Shown here: one piece after another, positions 22,001 through 32,200 of the stretch
Layout: each line of letters opens with the position of its first letter
Position numbering within the stretch: the stretch's first letter is position 1
Assembly: GCF_000247695.1 (NCBI RefSeq)
Contig: NW_004624847.1
Span: forward strand, 5,601,940-5,665,939
Length of the DNA: 64,000 nt
Direction of reading: 5' to 3'
Origin: Heterocephalus glaber
Taxonomy: Eukaryota; Chordata; Mammalia; Rodentia; Bathyergidae
The notes under the pieces: model-generated
The model's input: the letters and a program-made list of their open reading frames with translations, nothing else
Database searches by the model: none
Told to the model about the DNA's origin: nothing
Translations under genes and position numbers: made by a program

Positions 22001-25000
22001 TTTTCTCTGAGGGTGATAGGGTTATGGAAACAATTTCTGTGTTCTCTGAATGTAGCCTTTATTTTAACCTGTCTTTGACCACCTTTTCCACTGCAAACCC
22101 ATGACTCACTCGTGTCTTGGAGGGAGCTGCCGCGTCTTCTGCTAAGCCCTGAACCTCTCCCTTCCCCTGCAGGGAGGTTGTGCAGGTCCAGCCTTCCGTG
22201 TTCCGGGGCTGCTGCGCTTCCCGCGGATGCTGACCGGCACTGTAATGGCTTCCCCGCTCCAATGGAGGTCACCAGTAGGCCATCACCCTCGCCATCGCCA
22301 TGGAGACCCCTGGTGCTTCTCATCCCCCTGCGGCTGGGGCTCACAGACATCAACGAGGCCTACGTGGAGACGCTGAAGGTGGGTGACAGTGGCTCCTGGC
22401 CCCTGGTCTCAGCTACTCCCAGCGTGGTCAGCCAGCTCTGGGGAAGGTGAACAGACAGCTCACAGTGGGTCTGAATGTGATGTGCAGAGCATTCTCAGCT
22501 AAGGAAGGCAGGGAAGGCCTCAATCCTAGCTCAGGCATGGAGAACTCAGACTTCAGCCACTTTTACAGACCCTGCGGGTCTCTGCTCGCTCCAGGCCTCC
22601 TGTCTGCACGTCCCTCCGCCCTCAGTGTCTGTGGAGGGCAGGCGGGGTCCAGAGTGACGGGTTCCCTGCGGCACCTGGGCTGTGGGCCACTGCCCCTCTG
22701 ATGCCCTCCGTGTCCGCCTGCTCACCCCTCTCCCACCGAGGTAAAGGCAGAGCTGCCTGCTTCAGCTGCGTGGTCCCGGGAACCAGCTCACTCGGGGTCC
22801 TTGGCATGTGGAAAGAAGTGCTTGTCTTGGTCCTGTCCTCTGCCTTGGGCCTCCGGGGTCCAGGTGGCCCCTGCTGTTCTGTGCCCCCTGTCACCTCCAC
22901 TTCTCCTTGCCTGTCTCCATGCACCTGCCTTGCCTCCTATCTCCACTTCGCCATCATGGCGCGTGGCACTTGGCGGTCTGCTGAGCTGTCCCTGTGCCTG
23001 CCCTGCCTTTCCTGACCAGAACCCTGGCTGTGGTAAGCAGCTCTTGGAGTTGTCTTCTTGTTCTGCTGGCTCCCTGGGCCTGGGGCCAGCCTGGGGCTGT
23101 GAGCGAGGCCTGTGTGCCGTGCCAGGCTCTCCACACCTGTCCGGGAGCATAGTGTGCCTATCGGTCCGTTGTCCTCTCTCCACAGCGCTGTTTCATGATG
23201 CCCCAGTCCCTGGGTGTCATCGGAGGGAAGCCCAACAGTGCCCACTACTTTATCGGCTATGTTGGTGAGTCAGCCCCACCTGTCTGGGCCACAGCAGTGC
23301 TCTGTAGCCTGTGCACCTGGTGGGGGGTTTCCCTAAGCAGCGCTGCCCACTCCCCTGCTCCACCTTGCCCACTGTGGTGTCTGTGGGCGCAGGGCTGCTA
23401 GTGGATCAGCGGTGTGTTCCTGAGGTCCCTGTGCCTGGTGCTCTACACCAGCTGGTGATGTGGCCTCCCTCCCTGTGCCCCTTTTCCCTGATGGTCTGGT
23501 CACACTGCCCCTCATGCCTGCCATATTTTGCAATGGGCTTCTCCTGTTGGACTGGCCTTGGTGTGCTGGGTGTGAACACAAGCCTCGGCCTCTCTGGCTG
23601 ACCTCCGTCGTCTTGCCTAGGCAAAGAGCTCATCTACCTGGACCCTCATACCACACAGCCGGCAGTGGAGTTGACGGATGGCTGCTTCATCCCTGACGAG
23701 ACCTTCCACTGTCAGCACCCGCCCTGCAGGATGGGCATTGGGGAGCTGGACCCGTCCATCGCTGTGGTATGTCCCACCAAACCTGGGTTAGGATGAAGAG
23801 GGAAACTTTGGGATTTGTGTAGCTTTCCCAGCATTTGGAATGTTGTGTTCTCGTGGTTTTGAACTCCAAGGCCATGGCCTGAGCTGTGCTGGGCCCTGCA
23901 GGTCCTCCCCAGAGACTGCTGCTTCCTGAGTGAGCAGCCAGAGTGCATGAGTGTGCACGTCTTGAGTGTGCATATAGAGTGAGTGTGTGTGCCAGGTCCA
24001 CACCTGCATCACTGTCATTTTCTGTTGGTTTTACTTAGTGCATCTGGGAGGTGGTTCCCTAAGAACCGGCTTCCCCTATTCCTTGGGCTGTGCCGTGGAA
24101 ATTGTTGATATGTGGTGCATGCACCTGTGGTTATTTGATGGGGAAGAGGCAAAAAAGAAAGAAAAGAACCCACTGGGTGTGGTGAGATATACCCATGGTC
24201 CCAGACACTTTGGAGACTGAGGCAGGAGGATTGCAAGTCTGAGCCAGCCAAGGCAAGACCCTGTTTCAGAATAGACATGGCTGAGGAGGTGTCTCAGAGG
24301 CAGCACAGCCCTGGGCTTCATTCCAGTACCAGAAAAGAGCGCGGGGTGGGGAGGGACGCAGGGGAAAAAAAAAAGCAAAAAGTAGAAGCAGAGCCAGGCC
24401 GGGCCACTGGAGACAGAACTCTCCTGCCTGGTCCTGGCATCAGTGGGCTGGTGTGCCACCCTGGGACACGCACACTGGCATGGGGACGGCAGCTGGAGCT
24501 GTTCCTGAGCGAACCAGTTCTCAGTAGCTTGCAGTAATTGATGCTTGTGCACTAAGGTCAAACTGGAAAGCAGGCTATCTTGTCTGTAGGAGGCTGAGGC
24601 AGGAGGGCTGAGAGTTGGAGGCCAGCCTGAGAAACCTGGTGGGCCCGCCCCTGTCTGGCTCAGTCTGTACAATCTGTGGGTAGAGATGTTGCTTGGTGGC
24701 ACTGGGCTCAGTCCCTCAGCACTGCAGAAAAAGGAGACCCGGAAGCCGAGCACCAGAGCAGGTGGAGTCCAACAGGGGCCGCTGCCGAGAGACTGTGAGG
24801 CAGGGGTGCGACAGCCCAGCATCCGCAGTGGGGAGGGAAGCAGTGGCGGGGCTGCGTGCAGACACCGTGTTCTCCAGGCTCGGTTGCTGTGTCTGTGTCT
24901 GCCTGTCGGCAGCAGCAGAGGGAAGCTCCTGCCCTCCCGGCTGCCATCCCTCGCCTGCCTGTGCCTGCGACCCCCTGGCTCTCCTCCTCGCCCAGGCCTG

Positions 25001-26449
25001 CTCTGAGTGCACAGCTGCCTGATTGGCCTCTGCTGCTCGGTCCTGAGCTGAGGCAGAGTTGAGGCCGGGTCTCAGCTGCAGGCAGAAGAGGCTCGCTCTC
25101 TTCACCCTGGCATACTCATAACCTGCCTTCTTCCCAGGCGGCTCATTGGGGCTAAGGCCTTTTGGCTAAACCAAGGCAGAGGAACGGCTTCAGCTGGGGA
25201 ACTGGGTCCCAGAAGGTGGGAGGGCTGTGCTGCATCTTGGCCCGCAGCTCTTGCCGTGTGCGGTAACACTGCTGTCCATCACTTGGTTTTAGGGGTTTTT
25301 CTGTAAGACTGAGGACGACTTTCGTGACTGGTGCCAGCAAGTCAGAAAGGTCTGTGGCTGCTGCCCAATTCTCCAGCCTGGAGCCTGGCCCAGCCTCCGG
25401 GGAAGAGGGTGTGGGGTGGGGGCGGCCTGGCCTGAGGCCTGCACAGCTGTGCCGACCCCGAATGGGCAAGGGTCCTGGGCTTCCTCCCTGGCACGACTCC
25501 CTGTGTGGCTGGGTGCCATGTGCTGACTTTGGGGTGGACTCCTCTGCAGGTGCCGCTGCCCTCTTGGGCACATGGCATGGCTCACCACACCAAGCTCTGT
25601 TGTAGCCCTGGGTGTGGAGCTGCCTGGCTCTGTCCTTGAGGTGGGGACAGAGTTGAGCCCATGCTAAGGCAGCTGTGGGACGTGGGGTGAGGCTGGGCTG
25701 CCGCTCACATCCATCTCCTGACAGCTGTCCCTGCAGGGGGGCGCCCTGCCCATGTTCGAGCTCGTAGAGCAGCAGCCTTCCCACCTGGCCTGCCCCGACG
25801 TCCTGAACCTGTCCCTCGGTGAGTCCTGAGCCTGGGTGGCTCCGCCTGTGTCCCTCACTTCCCATCTGGTCTGCTGGCTGGCTTCTACGCGGTAAGGTTT
25901 GTGTGACCTGGGCATGGGCCTGGGGTTGGTTTGGGTCTGAGAGCAGCGGGCTGCAGCGAGCCCCCTCCTCAGCCTGAGCTTGGAGCAGCAGAACCTGCAC
26001 CTGTTCCCTGCCTGCGCTGTGGAGCCATGTGCTGCACTGGCCCTTGGCTCTGTGATGGCCGAGTCTGGCCTGGGAGCCAAGGGCCACAGGGAGAGCAGCC
26101 CCTTGGGCCTGGAGTGAGGGCAGGGTGCTGACCCTGGAGGACACTGGCCAGAGCCCATCAGGCCTGCCCAGCCCTCAGCCCCTCTTGCCGGTGGCCAGCA
26201 GGAGTGAACTGCTGTCCTCTCCCCACCCCCCAGCCCCTCGGGGCCGAATCCCTGTGCATAGGTTTGGAGCTCCAGCTGGCTCCGAAGCCCCAGAACTGGC
26301 TTCCAGCACCTTCTCAGCCCATACCCCAGAGTGGCCTCAAATGAGTCTGATGAGGCTTTATCGTGTTTCTTGTAGATTCTTCTGACGTGGAGCGATTGGA
26401 AAGATTCTTTGATTCAGAAGATGAAGACTTTGAAATCTTGTCCCTCTGA
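4019..26449 (+). CDS. ATG4B: ATG4B, cysteine protease for ATG8/LC3 proteins (complete, 13 exons)
   Basis: Coding exons are 4019-4028, 12578-12679, 12797-12868, 14931-15029, 15436-15537, 15874-15946, 18123-18202, 22173-22378, 23186-23264, 23621-23766, 25293-25349, 25725-25818 and 26376-26449. All introns are GT-AG and the total is 1194 nt, or 397 codons; the human protein has 393. It is the cytosolic protease that trims pro-LC3/GABARAP to expose the C-terminal glycine and also removes the lipid from ATG8-PE. The catalytic Cys is residue 74 (TGWGC context, exon 4). The Asp and His of the active site are residues 282 and 284 (LDPH, exon 10). LC3-interacting motifs are visible near the N-terminus (YDTL) and at the C-terminus (FEIL). 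The four extra residues are an SPSP insertion in exon 8. The ATG sits in GGAAGATGG context and is the first ATG in its frame. No frame break was seen. Confidence 0.97.
5293..5372 (+). mobile_element. ID-like tRNA-derived SINE with perfect 15-bp target-site duplication
   Basis: The body has a box-A-like 'tttagctca' and a box-B-like 'gagtttgatcc', then an A-rich tail. It is flanked by identical copies of AAACATACACAATGG at 5278-5292 and 5373-5387. The intact duplication indicates a fairly recent insertion. Confidence 0.85.
5486..5572 (-). mobile_element. ID-like tRNA-derived SINE, opposite orientation
   Basis: The reversed ID-like body ends in 'gagctaaatccctggccc'. It is flanked by 15-base direct repeats (5471-5485 and 5573-5587) that differ at one base. 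It lies 113 bases from an oppositely oriented copy. Confidence 0.8.
6826..7135 (-). mobile_element. Non-autonomous Tc1/mariner (Tigger-like) DNA transposon remnant
   Basis: The ends form imperfect terminal inverted repeats (TACAGGTTGAACATC and, on the other strand, TACAGGCTGAGTATC), with the flanking TA expected of this superfamily. The interior ('aaaatgctcaggaccagaagtgtttc' read on the minus strand in part) matches the interior of the copy at 48838. It encodes no protein. The exact family name is not assigned. Confidence 0.7.
9564..9643 (-). mobile_element. ID-like SINE, first of a tandem pair
   Basis: The reversed ID-like body begins with a T-rich tail and a GGTACC. It lies between direct repeats 9548-9563 and 9644-9659, which are 14 of 16 identical. 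It is more diverged than its neighbour and has lost part of the middle. Confidence 0.75.
9660..9738 (-). mobile_element. ID-like SINE, second of a tandem pair
   Basis: It has the same orientation as the preceding copy. It is flanked by 9644-9659 and 9739-9754, two further copies of the same 16-base target sequence. Confidence 0.78.
10195..10285 (-). mobile_element. tRNA-derived SINE (older ID-like)
   Basis: It shows the reversed pattern 'gggattgaacccaggggcttgtgcttgctagg...actgagccacaccc', typical of older rodent ID-type promoters, with a T-rich start. Repeat elements with this box A/B pattern should not be mistaken for tRNA genes. Confidence 0.65.
10684..10800 (-). repeat. MIR fragment
   Basis: The order 'ttatcccgttttatggatgagg...accagggacctgtaaccaggatttaaactctgg' corresponds to the reverse of the mammalian MIR consensus. 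It is old and diverged. Confidence 0.6.
11505..11862 (-). mobile_element. SINE cluster: ID-like plus two B1-like copies
   Basis: An ID-like part (11505-11580) is followed by a B1-like copy (about 11603-11730, ending 'gtgaaccaccatgcccagcc') and a second B1-like copy (about 11746-11862). All are on the minus strand. Confidence 0.7.
12680..15873 (+). other. ATG4B: ATG4B introns 2-5
   Basis: This span holds ATG4B exons 3, 4 and 5 and the introns around them. Apart from an ID-like SINE at about 13083-13163 (minus), the intron sequence looks unique, and I recognise no further exon or motif. Confidence 0.7.
15947..18122 (+). other. ATG4B: ATG4B intron 6
   Basis: The intron is pyrimidine-rich on the plus strand. 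A stretch at about 17375-17500 ('ctgcctcaggtccttgcacatgc') resembles the reversed 3' end of LINE-2. I cannot assign the rest (about 16100-17370 and 17500-18100). Confidence 0.55.
17375..17500 (-). repeat. Possible LINE-2 3'-end fragment
   Basis: The pattern 'ctcaggtccttgcacatgc' followed by 'agaagctcttcctcc' and a C/T-rich run resembles reversed L2 3' ends. It is diverged, so the call is tentative. Confidence 0.4.
18425..18690 (+). mobile_element. B1-like copies ending in a degenerate ID part (composite SINE)
   Basis: Two B1-like left ends ('gcatgcctgtaatcccagc' and 'gcgcacgcctgcaatcccag') are followed by 'gggaatatagctcagtg...gatcaatccccagta' and an A tail. The B1-to-ID junction is the structure described for B1-dID composites in several non-murid rodent families. 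Confidence 0.65.
19025..19890. mobile_element. SINE pieces in ATG4B intron 7
   Basis: A plus-strand B1-like part lies at about 19025-19140. A reversed ID-like plus B1-like composite lies at 19300-19465, and another reversed composite at 19690-19890 ending 'gcaccaccatgcctggcc'. All are diverged. Confidence 0.6.
20636..20840 (+). mobile_element. B1-like plus degenerate-ID composite SINE
   Basis: A 'gctaggtgtggtggcaccct' left end is followed by 'caagttcaaacccagcctaggcaatttaacaaggcactgtctc', an ID-like 'gagatttagttcag' and an AAT-rich tail. Confidence 0.65.
21150..21163 (+). promoter_or_regulatory. CTCF-like motif (12 of 14 consensus positions)
   Basis: The sequence CAGCCAGAGGGCGC fits the CTCF core CCASYAGRKGGCRS except at positions 2 and 3. 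It lies in ATG4B intron 7. Function is inferred from the motif only. Confidence 0.4.
21560..21616 (+). repeat. CTGTCT/CTCT microsatellite
   Basis: The run contains repeated 'ctgtct' and 'ctctctctgtct' units with no coding potential. Confidence 0.9.
21710..21723 (+). promoter_or_regulatory. CTCF-like motif (perfect core)
   Basis: CCACCAGGGGGCGC matches all 14 positions of CCASYAGRKGGCRS. A weaker reversed match (TGCCCTCTGCT region, 21724-21736) follows at once. This is one of the best sequence-level CTCF candidates in the window. Confidence 0.6.
22379..25292 (+). other. ATG4B: ATG4B introns 8-10
   Basis: GC-rich introns flank exons 9 and 10. Diverged B1/ID composites lie at about 24172-24330 and 24555-24730. 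I recognise nothing else. Confidence 0.65.
25350..26375 (+). other. ATG4B: ATG4B introns 11-12
   Basis: Short GC-rich introns flank exon 12. No repeat or motif is recognised in them. Confidence 0.65.
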
Positions 26450-26800
26450 GGGTCTTGGGGTTAGAGGGCGGCTTCCGTGGCCCTTGTTGGGGTGCCTTGG
26501 AGAACCTAGCCTGCCCCAGGCGCTCGGTGCCGCCGCATTCCATCCACCCAGCCGGCCCCTGCTGAGGCCCGCGCCCATGCTGCCCGGGACGCCGTACGCT
26601 TCGAGCCAGCCGCCAGCCCAGAGCGTGCCTCCGGCCATCTGCAGGAAGCTCAGTGTGGAGGGCCTGGAGCTCAGCGTTCTCTGCTTGGCACTGCCGGCCT
26701 TGCATCCCCACACTGGCTTTGGCCCTGCTCTCCTGGGCACTGGGTCTGTGGTTGGTTTGGAATTAAAGCCCTGTTTGGAGTTGTTCAACACAGACACGAG
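26450..26800 (+). terminator. ATG4B: ATG4B 3' UTR and proximal poly(A) signal
   Basis: The signal variant ATTAAA is at 26762-26767, 313 bases after the stop codon, and is followed by a GT-containing stretch. A longer 3' UTR using another signal is possible; I could not identify a clear one. Confidence 0.6.
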
Positions 26801-28841
26801 TTTCTGAGCCACTTCCCAGGTCAGTCTTGGAAGCCTTGCAGTTTGTGTGTGCAGAGCAAGGGCCATGTGTGGCTTTGTGAGGGGCAGAGTGAGCTCAGCT
26901 GCACCCTCTCTGCCCACGAGGTTACCAAGGGCTACTCCGGGAGAGCAGGTGGAGAGAGCTCAAGAGTGGACACTTGGGAAGCCAGAGGCTTTAAGTGCCC
27001 GGAACCAGGTGCGAGTCCTAGAGCCAGCCCTCAGAGCACTTCCTCGGGTTTGGCTTCCGTCTCCGGGGGCTGAAGCATTTGGAGACCCACTCCCTGCTGC
27101 TGTCCGCTCAGACCAGTTCCCCTGAACAGTTCTGCCCGGGCACTGCGACTGATGGGATGGAGCACCCCGGCACCCACGTCGCTTTCCTTTCTCAGTTGCT
27201 GGGCAGGGTGGGCAGCTGAGCACCCAGCACTCGAAGGTGAAGTGCCCAGACCTCCTCGTGCTCATTTCAGCGTCTGCCACCTCTTACCAGTTTCCTGGCC
27301 CTCAGACCTTGCTGCTTGGGCCTGTGGCCTGACCTCCTGCTAGCAGGTGTAGCTGGGGTTGGGGGACCTAGGTTGGCCACGTGGGCGTCTTTGGGGCCAG
27401 GCAGGACTGGAGGAGCCCAAGGTGGGCGTCTCAGCTGTGGCCATGCATGGCCGCACCACGACGCCCACAGAGGCAGCAGGAGGCACTCCAGACCCCAGGT
27501 GCTGAAGGCATAATTTATTTCCTTACTCTTCTCCCTTTGCTCTCTGTGCTTCCTCTCCTTACTGTAGCTGTGGGTGGGGTGGGTAGCAGGGAGGGCTGGG
27601 ACCATTTCCATTCCTTTGGATTCTGCTTCCTGCACTGCCGCAGCCCTGCTGCTGGTTCCTAAGGTCGGGGACAGAGCATCCAAGGAGCCACCTGCCACAT
27701 CTGGAGAAGGCTGACTTAGGAGGTGGTTCATCCTCAGTAGTGTAGTTCACAGTTCTTAATGGCAAATAACAAGTTTCCGTAGAAAACAAAGTGTGTGTGT
27801 CTTGATTTTTTCCCTCAGGTTAGTTGATTGGGGTGTGAAGTTTTCAGTGACAGGTGAGATTTGCGGAGTTGGGCAAGCAGAGCCTGCACTGCTGCTCGCT
27901 GGGCTGTGAGGAGCTGCACACAGCACCTGTCCCCACCCTGATGCTGGGTGAACCTGTGATGCTAAATCTATAAAGAAATACAAGGATTAACTAGAAAATG
28001 ATCTGGTAGCTTTCAGCAGGGCAGGGGATGTGTCCCCATGGTGCGGGCTTTGCCTGTGTCCTCTGGCCCAACCAAGTAGCCTCGCCTGGAACAAGGTGGG
28101 TGCAGCCAGAGGCCCAAAGGAAGATGGGCCACACATTGCCCAGCTGAGGTGGCCCAAGGGTGAGTCACACCCTCAGGTGCCCACCAGGTTCTCCACTCAG
28201 TTCCTGGAACACATTCTCTTCCGTTTCCTCAGACAGTTTTACTGTTGCCCGCACCAGGCTGAATGTGTGACCCTCCTGCCTTGGCCTGAATGCCGAGAGT
28301 ACAGGCACCACCAGCTTGGGCAAGTTTTTCTTACCGTCCTGGAAGGCAGAGGATAAAACCACACCGTCACAGGGATAGTCCTGCAGGGTCGGAGAAAACA
28401 GGACAGCCTGCAAACACTGTACCTTGCAATCCCTGTAGGGACCTGTAGGACACGGCCTCTCTGGCGGATCCTGGACAGTTCAACTGCATGCCCTTCGGCA
28501 TTCTCCCAAATGTCACTCTTGCTGTATGGGGTCCTACCTCCCATCCAGTGCTTTAACCTAAGGCTGCCCTGTAAGGTGGAATCCATCAGAATCGTAGGAA
28601 ATCCTGTCTTAGGGCAGGTTAAAAGGTGATAAAATGAAGAGATAAACTCCAGAGTCATTACAAGACAACAAGATTAACAGCCCAGAATGTCGGACATGGT
28701 ACTGCACAGGTGTGGCCTGGCAAGACCATAGGAGACCCAGAGGGGCCCTGCTTGACCGAGCTGCTGGTTCCTACTTGAGGCTGGCCCAGCACACAGCTGG
28801 TATCTGAGAAAGAAAACACCGAACGTGTTTGCAGGTTCGTT
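26800..28841. other. Intergenic between convergent ATG4B and DTYMK
   Basis: About 2 kb of mostly unique sequence lies between the two 3' ends. I see no exon, RNA gene or clear repeat. Part of it may be the 3' UTR of either gene if more distal poly(A) signals are used. Confidence 0.6.
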
Positions 28842-28847
28842 TTTATT
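28842..28847 (-). terminator. DTYMK: Candidate DTYMK poly(A) signal
   Basis: TTTATT on the plus strand is AATAAA on the minus strand, about 420 bases after the DTYMK stop codon. A diverged SINE (about 28868-29060) lies between the stop and this signal. Confidence 0.5.
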
Positions 28848-28867
28848 GGGGCCTGTAACAGATTCAG

Positions 28868-29060
28868 AAGCGGGGCCCAGTGGCCCATGCCAGTAGCTTC
28901 AGCTGCAAGAGGACTGGGAGTTCAAGGCCAGCCCGGGCAACTCAGTGACAGCCTGTCTCAAGGTAAAGTTAAGAAAAGGGCAGGGGTGGCAGCTCGGCGT
29001 TAAAGCGCTTCCTTAGCTTGTTCGAGGCCCTCGGTTCACACCAGAGGACTACAAAAAAGA
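28868..29060 (+). mobile_element. B1-like plus ID-like composite SINE in the DTYMK 3' UTR region
   Basis: The order 'gcccagtggcccatgcc', 'gttcaaggccagcccgggc', 'gacagcctgtctcaagg' is followed by an ID-like 'cggcgttaaagcgc...gttcacacc' part and an A-rich tail. It is antisense to DTYMK. Confidence 0.6.
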
Positions 29061-29265
29061 AGAGACTGCCATTTCTGAGCGACCGCTCAGGTTAAATAAG
29101 AAAGCATGTATATTAACATTTTCAGGACAGAGAAATACAAGTCCACGGTACTGCCTAGCACCCACGCGGCCAGGGCTCTGCCACCAGGAGACAGCCCTGG
29201 AAACCAACATCAGCATGCCGCTGAGTGTCTGAAGGACCTGGTGCCAGTCTCAGTGGTGGCCACGT

Positions 29266-32200
29266 TCACAGCCACAGCTCTCCCAGGGGCCTTCGTGCTG
29301 CACCAAGGATGGCAGCCTCCGAGAGCGAGCAGATTTCCTCGTGGACAGCCTCGATGCTCTTGGAAGCGTCGACCACCTGCTCCCATAGGGGACACATGAG
29401 AGAGGGTCATTCCCACCTCGTCCTGTTCCAGTTACGGGGCACTTTTGGGGGTGCTGGGGCACAGCACGAGGCCTCTGAGTCTGCAGTTTACCTCACCCCA
29501 GTGGTGTCCTAGGCGCAGAGCCACCCACAGTGCTGCCACCCTGATGCGAGAGAAGCCCCTGTGCCAAAGGCTGCCTTTGCTCCTGCGCAGCCCACCACCC
29601 TGAGCCAGTGTGCAGTCACTGCGGAGCCCGCTGTAGCCCAGGCTAGCAAACTGCTCCTGAGAGGCTCCTCCTGGTCCATGGGGGCCTCCGCCAGGGCAGC
29701 TCCCAGCACTCTGAACACAAGGACCCAGCAAACCTGGGTCTCCTCTGTCCCTCACCACTGTGCTGCACCGCACAGGAGCAGTGCTGGCAGAGAACCCGCT
29801 CCCAGAAGGCAGGCAGGTGAGAGGGAGGCCCACAGAATGCCAGGGTTTCCAAGGCTCCTTTTCTCCGGTGCTCGGGGCTTCTGTACTGAGCTACATCTCA
29901 AGCCATTGGTTATTCTGAGAGTTTTACTACATGGCCAAGTTGTGCAGGCAGGACTCGGACTTGGGCTTCTCCTGCCCCAGCCTCCCTAAGGGCTTAGATC
30001 ACAGGCGTGTGCCACTGTGCCTGGTAGACTGAGTCTTCTCTTCTGCTGCACGAGTGGGTGGAACCGGCTGAGCCCCGGGACCCCCGCTCAATCACGCCCT
30101 GCAGGCTGGGTCCCACCAGGGCCTCCCTGGCTGCCGTGCAAGCCATGCCCAGGAAGGTGGACTAAGGAGCAGGGCAGGAGCCAGGAGCAGAGATGAGCCC
30201 AGACGGCAGAGGCCAGGGGAGCATCCTGGCGAGGAAGGGCTGAGGCCAACTTCTGGGACCCAGTGAGGAAGGACCGAAGGGAAAGCCAGCACAGCCGGTG
30301 TTGGGGGCACAGGGAGGGGCCGAGGGAGAGAGAAAGAGGGAGGACCCAGGTGCACCTGTGTGGGAGGAGCCTGCAGTGTGACCGCAAGGGGTGGGCGCAC
30401 ATCCCCGGGGCTAGGAGGCGGCTGAGGCGAAGTCTGAGGACTGACCCTGAAACTGGCACACACCCTGCTGTCTGCACAACCCACTCGGAGACAAGGAACT
30501 CAATGCTGCCCCTGGGATCAGGGAGCCCGAAGGTGAAGTGTACAGCAGCTCCTGGGACTCGGGTTCCCAACCACGTGGTGGCTGAGGCCTTGCAGGGGAC
30601 AAGACGCAGAGGGTGCAGGCTCAGGTCTGAAGGGGGCTTGCAGCTACATGGGGGTCCAGCGGATGCGGCACCATGTCTCTGCATTTTGCAAAATCCGCCA
30701 AGGGGACTGGAATCTGTTACACGGGGCTGTGGGCAAAGCTCAGGGGTAGAGCACTTGTGAGGCCCTGGGTTCCACTCCCAGTATGCCCCCAAAAGCGGGG
30801 GTGGGGGTGACGTGCCGGGCCCAGGAACCCTGCCAGCTGCCCAAGGGTCCGCAGAGGACAAACCAGACAGGTACTGCAACAGCTGTGACCTGGTGGCAGG
30901 ATGGACTCATGCTCACCCCAGGTCCATGGGCCTCACCTTCCAATTCAAAGTTGAGTCCCTCATGAGCTGCTGGAAGCTGCCCAGCACCCGCTCCTGGAAG
31001 GTCTTCTCCTCATACCGCTCGCGGCCAAATTCCCCCCGAGTAGAGGCGTCTGCCAGTTGTAACTGAAGGAATAGGATCAGGTCAGGCTTGGGCAGGCCCA
31101 CATCTGGCTGTTTGCACCAATCCAGGGAAAAATTCTGCCAACAAAGAATAGAACAGTTAGGGCAAAAAGCAAGTAGGATCCAATCTTGTGCTCCAAGTAC
31201 AAAGAGGTGAGAATTTGTACACAGCAGTGGCCTTTTTATTGATAAAACCTCACATTTTGCTTTCTCTCACGCCACCTGATTTTCCTCGGCCAATGCACTC
31301 AAGAGGAAACAATGGCCCCTGCCTTGGTATGCACACTCCTATGTTGGCCCTTGTGACAGGTAGATCCAGACCTTATGTCCAAGAAGAAAGCACAATCTAG
31401 GCAGACAAAGCCTTGAGGGCCACTGGGCCCAGGGAGCCTGAGGTGGAGTAGACAGAACCAGACCGGGCACAGGGCCTCTGGCCATGGCTGACCTTTCACA
31501 GACCCCCGCCAGGAAGAGGGGAAGGAGACTGGCAGTCCTGGCAGCCAACTGCGGACTGCACTGTGTAGAGCTCCTCGGCAGATTCCACCTTCGAACCCTG
31601 ACACCCTCTGAAGATGTTGTCTGTGTTTCTGGAGGGAAGGCAGGGCCAGGAACCCCCAGCCTGGAACACTATGCCGAGTTCATGGGCCCATGGCCCTGCC
31701 CAGAGGGCCTGCAGAACCAGCTCTCGGCTGTGCTCAGCGCATCAGGACAGAGACGGTCCCACAGCACCTTGACCGCCTGTCTTGTCCTCCTCATTATACA
31801 AACTGACTAGTTCACTGAGAAAGGACTCTGCCTAACAAGTGAAGAAAGGGAGAATTCAAATGTACCACTATGCCATTGATCATTACCAAGGGCAATCACC
31901 ACACAAAAGATAACCAGGGACTGGGGGTGTGCCTCAGTGGTACAACACTTGCCTAGCACGCACAGTGCCTTTGACCCCCAGTACCACCCAACCCTCCCCC
32001 AAAAAACATGTAAGCAGATATTATGTAACTCTTGACAGGAGAGCCCAGCACTCCTTGAAGTAGTCTTATAAAAATAAATTTTTGGTGCCAAAGACTGGAT
32101 CCAGGATCCCTTGCATGCTAGGCACATGTTCTACCACTGAGCTATATTCCTACCGCGCCCAAAAGAAAATTTTGAAAAACTTAGCTGGGCAGGGTGGTAT

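Larger units (their letters stand above)
18203..22172 (+). other. ATG4B: ATG4B intron 7 (4 kb)
   Basis: It contains a B1 plus degenerate-ID composite (18425-18690), further SINE pieces (19025-19140, 19300-19465, 19690-19890, 20636-20840), two CTCF-like motifs (21150, 21710) and a CTGTCT/CTCT microsatellite (21560-21616). The AT-rich stretch 21170-21550 shows nothing that I can name. Confidence 0.7.

Noticed and set aside
25152..26144. Open minus-strand frame of about 330 codons
   Set aside because: It is antisense to ATG4B exons 11-12 and has a Gln/Pro/Gly-rich composition typical of GC-rich shadow frames, with no family resemblance.
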